Shown here piece after piece: positions 15,777 to 24,863 of a DNA stretch of 36,688 nucleotides. The position numbers and the translations under genes were made by a program. The notes under the pieces were generated by a model, which was given only the letters and a program-made list of their open reading frames with translations, searched no databases and had not been told where the DNA came from. The stretch's first letter is position 1. Every line of letters begins with the position of its first letter. This DNA is from an uncultured Lachnospiraceae bacterium (GTDB taxonomy: Bacteria > Bacillota > Clostridia > Lachnospirales > Lachnospiraceae): NCBI GenBank assembly GCA_947089905.1, contig CAMUMG010000016.1:1-36688 (forward strand), read 5' to 3'.

Positions 15777-17042
15777 TTAACCTCCATTTGTAATCTGATG
15801 TACTCTATTTGCTATCAATTTGTTAATTCGATCGCTACTTAATAATTGTTTAATAGAAGTCTGTGCAAACTTACCTTTTGTATAATAATAATCTTTTTGT
15901 TCCTTTAACTTTTTCATTTCGGTTGCTGCCTGTTCTATATTTGGATCTGCCCATTTTTGTCCTTTTAAAAAAGGACCATAATTTTTTTCTAAAGTCACTA
16001 GATCATAATCAATCATACAGGCATTTTCTTTATCCATAAATTCTGTATTGGCAGACCAGTTTGTAGCAATCACGGGCTTTCCTAAATACATTGCTTCTGC
16101 CAAAACCAAACCAAAACCTTCTGCCCGATGCAAAGAAAGAAGAACATTACAGCAACGTAACAAACTATTAAAACGTATTTTTTCCATTGGTTTTGTTAAA
16201 ATATAAATATTTTCATATTTTCCACATTTCTTTTTTAACTGTTTTAATTCATTTTGTTTTAAATGAAGTGCTTTGATCACCAATCCAACTGTTCTATCTT
16301 TTGATGAAAAAGCCTGTTGAAATGCACGAATTGCTCCAACTGGATTTTTTCTCTCACTAATACTACTGTTATCATAAGCCATCAAAAATAAAAATGTGTT
16401 TTCTGGCAGTCCAAAATCTTTCCGACAAATATGTGGATCAAATGGAACAGAAACTACATAGGGAATCGTTATAACTGGAAGAGTTGTCTTTTTTCGAATT
16501 GTACGACTGATAAATTCAGAAGGTGTCCAAATCTCATCCAACCATTTAAAATAGAAACACCATTCATCTGGAAATTCCTCCAATTCCCAAAGCCAAAATC
16601 CAATATTATATTTTCCATTTAGTATAGAAAATCCCATTTGATTTAAAGCTACACCTAATTCTCTTGGATTGATGTGAACAAGATTTATTTCATAGGGATT
16701 TGTATTTGTAATCTTTTTATCAAAACTATGATCTGTCTGTTCCAAATTAGAAGTTTGTTCATAATTATAAATTGTAAATGGCAATCCAGTGTTTTCTATC
16801 TGAGTTGCTACTAGGCGACAGCTTTGTCCCAGCCCAGTATCTGCCCTAATTGATCCGATCAGATTAATTCCTTTTTGATAAGTATTTGGCTGAAAAGGTA
16901 TTCTAGTATATTTATTTAGCCGCTTTAAACTATTTTTTATCAGTCTTCCCTTTACAGCTCTTAATATCTTGCTAGGTAAAATCCTAGTTAGAACTGGTCT
17001 GTACTGATATGCTATTCGAATTAATTTTCCCTGTAATGTCAT
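15777..17042 (-). CDS. GT4-family glycosyltransferase
   Basis: A 421-aa GT-B fold enzyme with no membrane segment. The N-terminal half has GSIRADTGLGQSCRLVA (about 63-79) as the acceptor-side glycine loop. The C-terminal donor domain carries RAEGFGLVLAEAMYLGKPVIATNW, the E-x7-E type motif of GT4. The WLWELEEFPDEW and VIIP-like segments resemble enzymes found in O-antigen and rhamnan clusters. It probably transfers mannose or D-rhamnose from the GDP sugar, which is inferred from the locus. Its ribosome binding site is AGAAGGGA. Confidence 0.88.
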   Translation of the reverse strand: MTLQGKLIRIAYQYRPVLTRILPSKILRAVKGRLIKNSLKRLNKYTRIPFQPNTYQKGINLIGSIRADTGLGQSCRLVATQIENTGLPFTIYNYEQTSNLEQTDHSFDKKITNTNPYEINLVHINPRELGVALNQMGFSILNGKYNIGFWLWELEEFPDEWCFYFKWLDEIWTPSEFISRTIRKKTTLPVITIPYVVSVPFDPHICRKDFGLPENTFLFLMAYDNSSISERKNPVGAIRAFQQAFSSKDRTVGLVIKALHLKQNELKQLKKKCGKYENIYILTKPMEKIRFNSLLRCCNVLLSLHRAEGFGLVLAEAMYLGKPVIATNWSANTEFMDKENACMIDYDLVTLEKNYGPFLKGQKWADPNIEQAATEMKKLKEQKDYYYTKGKFAQTSIKQLLSSDRINKLIANRVHQITNGG

Positions 17043-17098
17043 TTACAATTTCCCTTCTAAATTTTGTAATTATAACTTATCTAAATATATTTCTATCA

Positions 17099-18475
17099 TC
17101 AAAATCGAAAATATAAAAATGGGCTGAATCCTCTCGATACCATAGTAAGCACAGCGAGAATAAAAAAAGTAAAAATAACGATCTCCCAAAACCATTCCTT
17201 TGAAAACCTTTTTTTCATCTTTTCTAAAAGGGGCATACTTCCAAATATTCCGGCTATCAAAAAAACGATATGTTCTATTGATATATTAAGTAGTACCTCT
17301 TCTAAATTTAACTGAAAACAAAACATTGTTTTAAAATACGACGCAGCACGAAAAAGTCCTTGTGCCCGAAATAATACCCATCCAAATAAGATAATAATAA
17401 CTGCATAAAAATGTCGAAAAAATGCGGGAAGTTTTAACAGCCATTTTTTTAAAAACATACGCTCTAAGATTAAAAAAACTGCATAATATACTCCCCAGAG
17501 AACAAAATTCCAGCTTGCTCCATGCCAAAGACCAGTCAATAAAAATACAAAAAATACATTCAAATATGTCCGATAATGCTTTTTTCTGCTTCCTCCCAAT
17601 GGGATATAAACATAATCTCGAAACCAACTTCCTAATGAAATATGCCATCTTCTCCAAAATTCTTGAATAGAAGAGGAACAATATGGGTAATTAAAATTTT
17701 CCATAAAATCAAATCCAAACATTTTTCCAAGTCCAATTGCCATATCAGAATAACCACTAAAATCATAATAGATCTGAAGCGAATAAGCTAAAATTCCAAT
17801 CCATGCCAATGGCATAGAAGAGATGGAAGTATCAAAAGCAAAATCGGCAACTACTGAAAGATTATCTGCAATTAAAACTTTTTTACTAAAGCCTGTCATA
17901 AATCGTTTTGCACCTAAATATAGATACTCTAATCCATAGCCCCTCTTTGTAATCTGATCTTCTACATCGATATAGCGTACAATCGGCCCTGCAATTAATT
18001 GAGGAAATAAAGAAATATATAGTCCTAAGTTTAATATATTTTTTTGTGCCTTTACTGTACCGCGATATACATCAATGCAGTAAGACATTACTTGAAACGT
18101 ATAAAAAGAAATTCCAATTGGCAGTGCGAGTTCTTTTAATAAAAAATTGGTATGAAATAATGTATTGACTGTCTGAATGCCAAAATCTAAATACTTAAAT
18201 ATAAGCAAAAATCCAAGATCAATAATACAGGTAAAAAATAATAAAATTTTTCTCTTTATAGATTTTTCTTTTGTCTGCTCCATTGCTATTCCAAAAAAAT
18301 AATTTATAATAATTGAACTGAGCATCAAAAAAATATGCCTCGGCTCTCCCCAAGAATAAAAAAATAGAGAAGCAAATAAAAGCCAGCCATTTTTAACCCG
18401 ATCATGACAGAAATAATATACAAATAATACAATAGGTAAAAATAAAAACAAAAATACAGAAGAACTAAATACCAT
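17099..18475 (-). CDS. MBOAT family O-acyltransferase (DltB/AlgI-like)
   Basis: About 458 aa with roughly ten membrane segments. Hallmarks are GYSDMAIGLGKMFGF (241-255), EFWRRWHISLGSWFRDYVYIPLGG (His278) and TGLWHGASWNFVLWG with the conserved His318. The family moves acyl groups across the membrane onto extracellular polymers, usually acetyl. ATG 18475 is preceded by GGGGAGGAAAGG and begins one base after the true stop of the upstream AlgX-like gene, so the two are coupled. Together they look like an AlgI/AlgX-type pair that O-acetylates the exported glycan. Confidence 0.93.
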   Translation of the reverse strand: MVFSSSVFLFLFLPIVLFVYYFCHDRVKNGWLLFASLFFYSWGEPRHIFLMLSSIIINYFFGIAMEQTKEKSIKRKILLFFTCIIDLGFLLIFKYLDFGIQTVNTLFHTNFLLKELALPIGISFYTFQVMSYCIDVYRGTVKAQKNILNLGLYISLFPQLIAGPIVRYIDVEDQITKRGYGLEYLYLGAKRFMTGFSKKVLIADNLSVVADFAFDTSISSMPLAWIGILAYSLQIYYDFSGYSDMAIGLGKMFGFDFMENFNYPYCSSSIQEFWRRWHISLGSWFRDYVYIPLGGSRKKHYRTYLNVFFVFLLTGLWHGASWNFVLWGVYYAVFLILERMFLKKWLLKLPAFFRHFYAVIIILFGWVLFRAQGLFRAASYFKTMFCFQLNLEEVLLNISIEHIVFLIAGIFGSMPLLEKMKKRFSKEWFWEIVIFTFFILAVLTMVSRGFSPFLYFRF

Positions 18476-18476
18476 C

Positions 18477-20116
18477 TTACCTTTCCTCCCCCATATAGCG
18501 GAGGATAATGGACAATTCTCTATTATCTCCATTGATCGACAGTTTAGATGGAATAAAAGATTGTGTTGTATAAATTTCAATCTGATATTGATCTGACTGT
18601 GAAATTGGAAGTTCCTCTGGCAAAAAGTTCAATACAATTCTTCCAGCTTGTGATACAAATAACTGCTTACATCGTACTCCATTTATATAAACTAGAATAC
18701 ATTCTTCTTTTCCGTCTTGAAAATTCCAGTAACTTGATATCTCAAAATCTATTTCCAGTCCTTTCTTAGAAATCTGTTCATTTTGTAGAGTAAGCGAACA
18801 ATAATCTTTTCCCCATGCAAAGCCCTCTTCATAGTTGTAAATTCCAAACAGCCACTCAAGATCTTCTGAATAGTTTCCTTCTGGTGTCCAATTTCGTATT
18901 TTGGAAATACCCCCCCCGAAGATTTTTTATAATTATTTAGACTTTCATTTAGATATTCAACAAATCCATTACTAAAATATCGAATATGTTTTTCATTTAG
19001 TTCAATAATAATCACATCTGTTTTATCTAAAAGTTTTGAAATCTCTAAATTACTCCAATCAGATTTTAAATCTGTCGCAGTGTTTTGTGGATTTAATTTA
19101 TAGTAATATCCATTCTGATCTATAAGATAATTATTATAAAAAATATAATTAATTTTGGGGCTAACCGCATTTTCTGCTAAATCTTTTCGAAGTCCATCGG
19201 CAAAACTTCCTCCTTGAATTAAAAATCCCTTATTTTGATATTGCTGGGGTAAAATTTTTTTAACCCTATACTGATAATATCTCTCTTCTGGCTTTTCCCA
19301 TACATTCATTAACTCCCATAGATCGGCATCTCTCCAATAAGGGCTGTCTTGTTCTTCTGCTTCTAATAATTTAAACTTTTTTATAGGATCTTTTGTCATA
19401 TCTGATAAAGTATTTAAAATCTTTAAATGTAACACCTGCTCTGCTGTTCTGGAAAGATGAATTCCAGTCGAATAAAAGGAAGGATATTCCAATTCACTTT
19501 CCTTTAACTCTTTATCACCATCAACAAAAACAAGTTCTGTTTCCTTTAATCTTTCTCTCACATAATCCACCGCTCTGATTCGCTTGTCTGATTCCATCTT
19601 TGAAAGAATCTGATATGTCATAGGAATATATTCTTTTGTATCATCACATTTACTTGGTGTGATATATAAAATAAGCTGTTTCCCTATTTTTTGTAACTTT
19701 TCATTTACTTCTTCTAACTGATTAATATATCTATCCACTTTTTCCTGATTTTCTTTTAATGCAAAATTATTTTCCTCTCCAATACAAAGATATTCTAGTA
19801 TGTAATCTGGTTCATATAATATCTTGTTCTTTCCTACAACTTCATTCCCCAAACGCAGTAAATCCAAACGTATTTGATTATAGCTTTTAATCATAATTCC
19901 CCTAGAAACAAAATTATTTCCCCACCATTGTTCAAATTCCTTTTGATATGTTCCATTCAAATAAGAGGAAATATAAAATTTTGGACGTGCATAATTATCT
20001 TTATAACCTCCTAAACTTACATCTACTGTTAAGTTACCTGCATTTGCGATTACACTTAACGTGATAGGAAGAACTAAAAGAGTACAAAACGCGACTACAA
20101 ATAATTTCTTTCTCAT
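18477..20116 (-). pseudogene. AlgX/AlgJ-like SGNH (DHHW-type) protein, out of frame at a G8 tract; likely phase variable
   Basis: A partner of MBOAT acyltransferases. As read, it makes 455 aa and stops at 18749; the frame breaks at residue 400 in a run of eight G (18910-18917). With nine G the frame continues as GGGISKIRNWTPEGNYSEDL to a stop at 18477, one base before the MBOAT start, giving 546 aa. The N-terminal signal anchor is followed by the SGNH-like region: GGSFADGL (Ser304) and STGIHLS (His220), which replaces the usual D-H-H-W. The lost 146-aa C-terminal part looks like a beta-sandwich. Could be a true OFF state, a sequencing error, or rescued by slippage. Confidence 0.82.
18910..18917 (-). 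repeat. Homopolymer tract G8 inside the AlgX-like gene
   Basis: Eight consecutive C on the plus strand, read as G on the coding strand, in a very AT-rich region. Nine G would restore the full-length frame. Confidence 0.9.
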
Positions 20117-20125
20117 ACATACTCC

Positions 20126-21067
20126 TTAAAAGGTTTTGTCGTCTTTTGACATCTGTTCTAATATCTGTAATCTAAATTCATATTGCTGTCGATCTTTTTC
20201 TACAACGGTAGATAATATTAATCCTATAAGAAAGAATAATACCGCTGTTAAAGCAATAAAGCCAGAAACAATTAAAGTTGGAAAATTTGGTACAAGTCCA
20301 GTATGAAAATATTGAAATAACACAGGTAAAAAAAGTATTCCTGACAAAAGTAATAAAACACATGATACCCCACCAAAAAAGTTCATTGGACGATAATTTT
20401 TATAAAGTCTAAAAATTGTTTTAATAACCTTTATTCCATCTGAATAAGTATTTAATTTTGAAAAACTTCCCTGTGGTCGATCCCTATATTCAATAATAAT
20501 ATTCTCGATCTTCATATTCTTTTCTACCGCATGAATACTCATTTCTGTTTCTATCTCAAAACCTTTTGATAATACTGGAAAACTCTTTACAAATAAAAAA
20601 CTAAATGCACGAAATCCTGTCATAATATCTCGGATATCTGTACGAAATAAATGATTAATAGAACTTCGTACTAAACTGTTTCCAGCGTTATGAAAAGGTC
20701 GTTTATTCTCTTGAAAATAAGTAGAAGAAAGTCTATCGCCTACTACCATATCTGCCTTTTTTTCCAAAATTAATTCTGCCATTCTTTTTCCATCTTTAGC
20801 TGGATAAGTATCATCTCCATCTACTATAATATAGCATTTTGCATCAATCTCCCGAAACATCCTTCGGATGACATTTCCTTTTCCCTGTTGATATTCATAT
20901 CTAACAACTGCTCCTGCCTTTTTTGCCAGTTCTACTGTTTGATCTGTAGAATTATTATCATAAACATAAATTACGGCATCTGGTAATTCGCTTTTCCAAT
21001 CTAAAATTACCTTTTCTATTGTTTTTCCTTCGTTATAACAAGGAATTAAAACTGCTATTTTATCCAT
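20126..21067 (-). CDS. GT2-family polyprenyl-phosphate sugar transferase
   Basis: A 313-aa enzyme of the dolichyl/undecaprenyl-phosphate hexose synthase type. The GT-A domain shows VLIPCYNEGKTIEKVI (7-22), DNNSTDQTVELAKKAG, the metal-binding IIVDGDDTYPA and DIMTGFRAFS. Two C-terminal membrane segments (about 230-290) anchor it. It probably loads a sugar from a nucleotide donor onto a lipid phosphate. The ribosome binding site is AGGAGGG. It is followed 9 bases later by the AlgX-like gene. A G8 tract lies 75 bases upstream of the start. Confidence 0.9.
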   Translation of the reverse strand: MDKIAVLIPCYNEGKTIEKVILDWKSELPDAVIYVYDNNSTDQTVELAKKAGAVVRYEYQQGKGNVIRRMFREIDAKCYIIVDGDDTYPAKDGKRMAELILEKKADMVVGDRLSSTYFQENKRPFHNAGNSLVRSSINHLFRTDIRDIMTGFRAFSFLFVKSFPVLSKGFEIETEMSIHAVEKNMKIENIIIEYRDRPQGSFSKLNTYSDGIKVIKTIFRLYKNYRPMNFFGGVSCVLLLLSGILFLPVLFQYFHTGLVPNFPTLIVSGFIALTAVLFFLIGLILSTVVEKDRQQYEFRLQILEQMSKDDKTF

Positions 21068-21136
21068 CTTTCCCTCCTGATATTATTTTTGTCTATTATT
21101 ATTAATAAGACGAAGTTTATCAGGTAGGGCTTTTAT

Positions 21137-21193
21137 TTATACCCCCCCCACGCGATATAATATTACCTCATACTCTATTTTTCTGTTTTTCAT
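21137..21193 (-). pseudogene. 18-codon ORF with G8 tract, probable remnant of a phase-variable gene
   Basis: An ATG at 21193 with GGAG at 6 bases reads MKNRKIEYEVILYRVGGV and stops at 21137 right after the G8 tract (21142-21149). The region before the ATG matches the leaders of the GT2 gene at 22711 and the GT-C gene at 24837. With nine G it would extend to 22 codons. It may be a decayed gene start or a leader peptide; a functional product is unproven. Confidence 0.35.
21142..21149 (-). repeat. Homopolymer tract G8 between GT2 and the EamA-like gene
   Basis: Eight C on the plus strand. On the minus strand the run is followed at once by TATAAA, which resembles a -10 element, though no good -35 is seen at 16-18 bases. 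The stretch 21068-21283 otherwise holds the small ORF and a hairpin. Confidence 0.85.
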
Positions 21194-21230
21194 CTTTTTC
21201 TCCACATTTCTGTATAGCTTTTGTATATAT

Positions 21231-21263
21231 CAAGTTTGTGGATGCCATACAGACACAAACTTG
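21231..21263. repeat. Hairpin CAAGTTTGTG/CACAAACTTG
   Basis: A perfect 10-bp inverted repeat (21231-21240 and 21254-21263) with a 13-base loop, 21 bases after the end of the small EamA-like gene. There is no T run on the minus strand, so it is a weak terminator at best; it may protect the upstream mRNA end. Confidence 0.5.
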
Positions 21264-21283
21264 ACTCTATGTTTTCTGTTTCT

Positions 21284-21634
21284 TTATTTTTTTAAATTAA
21301 TAAATATAATTCCAATACAAACTAAAATCACTCCAACAATCTTTGTACTACTCAGTGATTCTTTAAAAATAAAAAATGCAGCTAAAAGTACAATAATATT
21401 TACTAATCCTCCCAATACAGGAACAATTACACTTAATTCAAACTTAGATATTATTGTGGTATATAATAAAAAGCTAATAATATAACAAAAATATCCAATC
21501 GCAGAAATCCATGTAATCCGAAACTGAATGAATGGTATAGTAAAATAGTTCAAATCTTGATTACTTCCCAATTTCATAAGTATCAAACCAGAAACAGAAA
21601 AGAGCAAATATATTATACATAAAAAATAATTCAT
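21284..21634 (-). CDS. Small EamA/SMR-like membrane protein, probable lipid-sugar flippase
   Basis: About 116 aa with four membrane segments, in the DMT fold (ArnE/ArnF or half-EamA type): YFLCIIYLLFSVSGLILMKLG, then WISAIGYFCYIISFLLYTTII, VIVPVLGGLVNIIVLLAAFFIFKESL and VGVILVCIGIIFINLKK. The start is ATG 21634, one base after the DUF2304 stop. Proteins of this size beside a polyprenyl-phosphate GT2 and a GT-C enzyme usually flip the lipid-linked sugar. That role is inferred from context. Confidence 0.8.
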   Translation of the reverse strand: MNYFLCIIYLLFSVSGLILMKLGSNQDLNYFTIPFIQFRITWISAIGYFCYIISFLLYTTIISKFELSVIVPVLGGLVNIIVLLAAFFIFKESLSSTKIVGVILVCIGIIFINLKK

Positions 21635-21635
21635 T

Positions 21636-22007
21636 CTAGCTTTTTCCCTTCTGTTCAAGATTATATTCTAATTCTCGAATTCTTTTTTCCATCAAAGCAC
21701 TATCTTGAACTAAACTTTTAATTCTATCTGTTTGTTTTGATACAATTGCTGTTAAAGATAATAAAAGCAAAATTAAAAAGAAATCTAAAATTACAAATAA
21801 TCCATTCATAGTAGAATGAATTTCTGTAATTTTCACTATAAAATCTAATAATTCAGGAAATAAAACTAAAATACTTCCACTTAATCCTGCAAAAATCCAA
21901 AGTAAAGTATATTTTAAAGAAAGCATTTTTCTCTTTAAAAACAAAAACAGAAAGAAAAAATAAATTAGTATTGCAAAACATAAAATAATTCGTAATCGGA
22001 TCGTCAT
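21636..22007 (-). CDS. DUF2304 domain membrane protein
   Basis: About 123 aa: three hydrophobic segments (residues of about 3-22, 30-50 and 68-90), then a charged coiled coil (SKQTDRIKSLVQDSALMEKRIRELEYNLEQ). DUF2304 has no established function, but it commonly sits between a GT2 gene and a small flippase-like gene in glycan loci, as here. ATG 22007 is preceded by AAGGAGG and overlaps the GT2 stop by the sequence ATGA; an in-frame ATG at 22049 lacks a site. Confidence 0.85.
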   Translation of the reverse strand: MTIRLRIILCFAILIYFFFLFLFLKRKMLSLKYTLLWIFAGLSGSILVLFPELLDFIVKITEIHSTMNGLFVILDFFLILLLLSLTAIVSKQTDRIKSLVQDSALMEKRIRELEYNLEQKGKS

Positions 22008-22711
22008 GATTTTCTCCTCCTTGTAAGTCTGCATATTATAATGGCACATGAAACTTTGATCATATAGTAGATAGAACGAAATCGATTAATTGAACTTTTT
22101 CCTTGCTTACGTTCCCTCATTATAACAGGCACTTCACAAATCTTAGCACCATTTAGTTTTGCTGAAACAATTGCCTCTGGTTCTGGATAATCCTGTGGAT
22201 ATTCTTTTGCATAATACGCAATATAATTTTTGTTTACAGCCCGAAAACCACTGGTAACATCTAATATCTCTGCACCAGAACAAATATAAACTAATTTACT
22301 TAAAAAACGAATTCCCCATCTTCGAAACATAGAAGATTGAAATCCTTGCTTCTTTAAAAACCGCGATCCAATTACAATATCATATTGTCCCTTTAAAATT
22401 GGTTCAATAACATCTGAGATATATTGGGGATCATGTTGTCCATCGCCATCATGTTGTACTGCAATTTCATAATTATGTTCTAACGCATATTTATAACCTG
22501 CTTGCAACCCCCCCCCGATTCCAATATTAGTAGAAAATGTAATATAGGGATATTGATTTATTTTACAAATTTCTTCTGTTTCATCTTTAGAACAATCATT
22601 AATAATAATATAGTCATACTGTGGAGTCTTTTCTGTCAGATTGCGGATTACTCCTTCTATATTCTTAGCTTCATTATAAGCTGGTATAATTATTAATACT
22701 TTTCTCTCCAT
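22004..22711 (-). CDS. GT2 glycosyltransferase with in-frame G9 tract
   Basis: A 235-aa GT-A enzyme of the DPM1/GtrB type: IIIPAYNEAKNIEGVI (7-22), INDCSKDETEEI, the metal-binding QHDGDGQHDP and DVTSGFRAVNK. Unlike the other GT2 it lacks C-terminal membrane helices beyond one hydrophobic stretch near the end (IKVSCAIIICRL). Residues 64-70 read GIGGGLQ, coded through nine G (22508-22516); a change in tract length would truncate it near residue 68. It heads the GT2-DUF2304-EamA set, which probably makes and flips a lipid-linked sugar. Confidence 0.92.
   Translation of the reverse strand: MERKVLIIIPAYNEAKNIEGVIRNLTEKTPQYDYIIINDCSKDETEEICKINQYPYITFSTNIGIGGGLQAGYKYALEHNYEIAVQHDGDGQHDPQYISDVIEPILKGQYDIVIGSRFLKKQGFQSSMFRRWGIRFLSKLVYICSGAEILDVTSGFRAVNKNYIAYYAKEYPQDYPEPEAIVSAKLNGAKICEVPVIMRERKQGKSSINRFRSIYYMIKVSCAIIICRLTRRRKS
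22508..22516 (-). repeat. Homopolymer tract G9 inside the GT2 gene
   Basis: Nine C on the plus strand, coding Gly-Gly-Gly in frame at residues 66-68. The gene is ON in this sequence; gain or loss of one base would switch it off. Confidence 0.9.
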
Positions 22712-22752
22712 TTTTTCCTCTATCTCTGTATAGCTTTTACTATGTACAGTTT

Positions 22753-24837
22753 CTATTCTTTCGTACTTATTAACTTACTAACAATCTTTAAAATTTCAGC
22801 CTCTCCTTTAGCATCATATAAATGTAACTCAAAATCCTCTTGTCTTTCTTCCAACCAGATACTAAATTTTATTTCTGAATCAGAACGATAAAAATTAAGT
22901 GTTTCAAAATAAGTTATATTATCTCCATTCCAAGCATAAGTTTCTAATCCTATATTATTCAAATGATTTCCTGTAATACAGAATTCATATTTCCCACTTT
23001 CTAAACGCCAGTAAGGCCCAAACACTTCTCCATTTTCATTCATCTTTAACTTATCATTTTGTAAAACTGCATTTTTAAAAGACAGACTTTCTAATTCAAA
23101 TATTCTCTCTGTTTTTGTCTTAGTTTTTACAATGTCACATCCCATTTGATAAAGTTCTATCATTTTATTTGAATTTTCTATTCTATTTCCGTTCTCAATT
23201 TCAATTCCTAAGGAAATGGGAAGAATGATACATGTATTCTCACTTGGTATTTGAAATCCCTCTAAAGCACTTTCCTCTATTGTCCTTACCTGCTTTTTTG
23301 AGTATAGATTTAAAAAATCTCCCCAACTATTTTCTACTAAATTATTTGCCCTTCTTTTATCTTGAATAAAGATAATATAGTCATATCCTTCAATTTCTTC
23401 TGCTGTAGAAATCAATCTATTTTCATATAATTTAGAATCAATCCCCTGATAGGTTGCTGTAACTATTTTATAATTCCATGGTATAGATAAAAGAAATCCT
23501 CCCATCATCAATCCCAACCAAAAGTTTGATAATTTTCTAAATTCTAATTTTATAAGCAAAACATATGAAACTGCAGTAATTAAAATATAAAATAATAAAA
23601 GAAATCGATAAAAGTCTGGCTCTATTGTCTGTAAGCTTCGAAAAATGTTGATTGTCATTGCATCAATTACAGACTGTGCCCAACGTTTAAAAAAGGTTTC
23701 AAAATATAGAATAGATAAAATACTTATAAGAATTAAATTTATGATGAATACATATTGTGTATTTTTAGAAATCTTTTGCTTTACTATTTTTAACATACAC
23801 AAAAGATAAGGTATCAAAAGAGGGAAAAAATATCGCATATGAATTCGATATTGAGTAGAAACTTCTATATTTTCTATTAAATAAATACTCAATACTGTTT
23901 CCCCAATTATTCCCAAAGTAACAAGGAATAAATAATGTACAAATTTATTTTTTTTCTTTGTAACTGCATCTGAACATACTAAACAAATAGGAAACATTCC
24001 AAAACTAATGGTTATTCCTAAAATATATAAAATAACTCCTTTTAGCATAAGAAAAATAGTTTCTATTGTAATTTTAGGAAATCTTGAAATTTGTCTTTGA
24101 TAGTGCATATCTCCAGAATGAAATCCATTTAATGTATAAATTAAAATTTTGTTTATAAAAAATAAGATTCCAAAACTTACTATAACTTTAATAATATTTT
24201 TTATTCTCTTTCTACAGTCTTTAGGTTCTAAAATCAGATATACTATTTCTAATAATGTAAATGCTAACAAAAATACAATAGCATATACCTTTGTCCAATA
24301 AATAAGAAAAAATAATATGCCTAACTTTTCATAAATAAATTTTTGCTGCTTTTGATTTTCATATATTTGATACAAATAATAAAACAGCCATAAGACAAGG
24401 GGATAAAACAATACCTCTTGAGTTATAAAACAGGTATAAAGCATTTCTGGTATCAATACTGCTAGTATCGATATAACAATAGATACCTTTTTAGATGCGA
24501 TCATTTTGTTTGTCAGCAAATAGGCAGGAACACAGGCAGTTGACATAACAAATACTCCAACAAAACGCATAGTTGTCAAAATATGTGCTGGTCCTGAAAT
24601 AAAATAAGCTATAGAAATCAAAATAGAATATAGAATACAATCATAGGATTGATAGATATATTTATATTGAAAATTATGATTAAAGTGAAAACTCTTTGCT
24701 AATCCTAACCAGATAGCTTCATCACTTTGAGTAAATGTAGGCAATCCAATTTTACTTACCAAAACTGCAAAAAACAAAAAGGAACTTATAAAGATTATTG
24801 CTAAAATTATTTTATCTTTCTTTTGTATAGTATCCAT
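22753..24837 (-). CDS. GT-C type membrane glycosyltransferase
   Basis: About 694 aa. Many membrane segments occupy the first 450 residues. The first extracytoplasmic loop carries SDEAIW (about residues 38-43), the acidic motif typical of GT-C enzymes that use lipid-linked sugars. The last part (about 480-694) is soluble and ends in a beta-rich domain (GPYWRLESGKYEF, then WLEERQEDFELHLYDAKG). It probably adds the sugar flipped by the neighbouring module to the glycan outside the cell. ATG 24837 is preferred over 24849 because its upstream sequence aligns with the leader of the next GT2 gene. Confidence 0.85.
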   Translation of the reverse strand: MDTIQKKDKIILAIIFISSFLFFAVLVSKIGLPTFTQSDEAIWLGLAKSFHFNHNFQYKYIYQSYDCILYSILISIAYFISGPAHILTTMRFVGVFVMSTACVPAYLLTNKMIASKKVSIVISILAVLIPEMLYTCFITQEVLFYPLVLWLFYYLYQIYENQKQQKFIYEKLGILFFLIYWTKVYAIVFLLAFTLLEIVYLILEPKDCRKRIKNIIKVIVSFGILFFINKILIYTLNGFHSGDMHYQRQISRFPKITIETIFLMLKGVILYILGITISFGMFPICLVCSDAVTKKKNKFVHYLFLVTLGIIGETVLSIYLIENIEVSTQYRIHMRYFFPLLIPYLLCMLKIVKQKISKNTQYVFIINLILISILSILYFETFFKRWAQSVIDAMTINIFRSLQTIEPDFYRFLLLFYILITAVSYVLLIKLEFRKLSNFWLGLMMGGFLLSIPWNYKIVTATYQGIDSKLYENRLISTAEEIEGYDYIIFIQDKRRANNLVENSWGDFLNLYSKKQVRTIEESALEGFQIPSENTCIILPISLGIEIENGNRIENSNKMIELYQMGCDIVKTKTKTERIFELESLSFKNAVLQNDKLKMNENGEVFGPYWRLESGKYEFCITGNHLNNIGLETYAWNGDNITYFETLNFYRSDSEIKFSIWLEERQEDFELHLYDAKGEAEILKIVSKLISTKE

Positions 24838-24863
24838 TTTTAGCCCCATCTCTGTATGATCTT

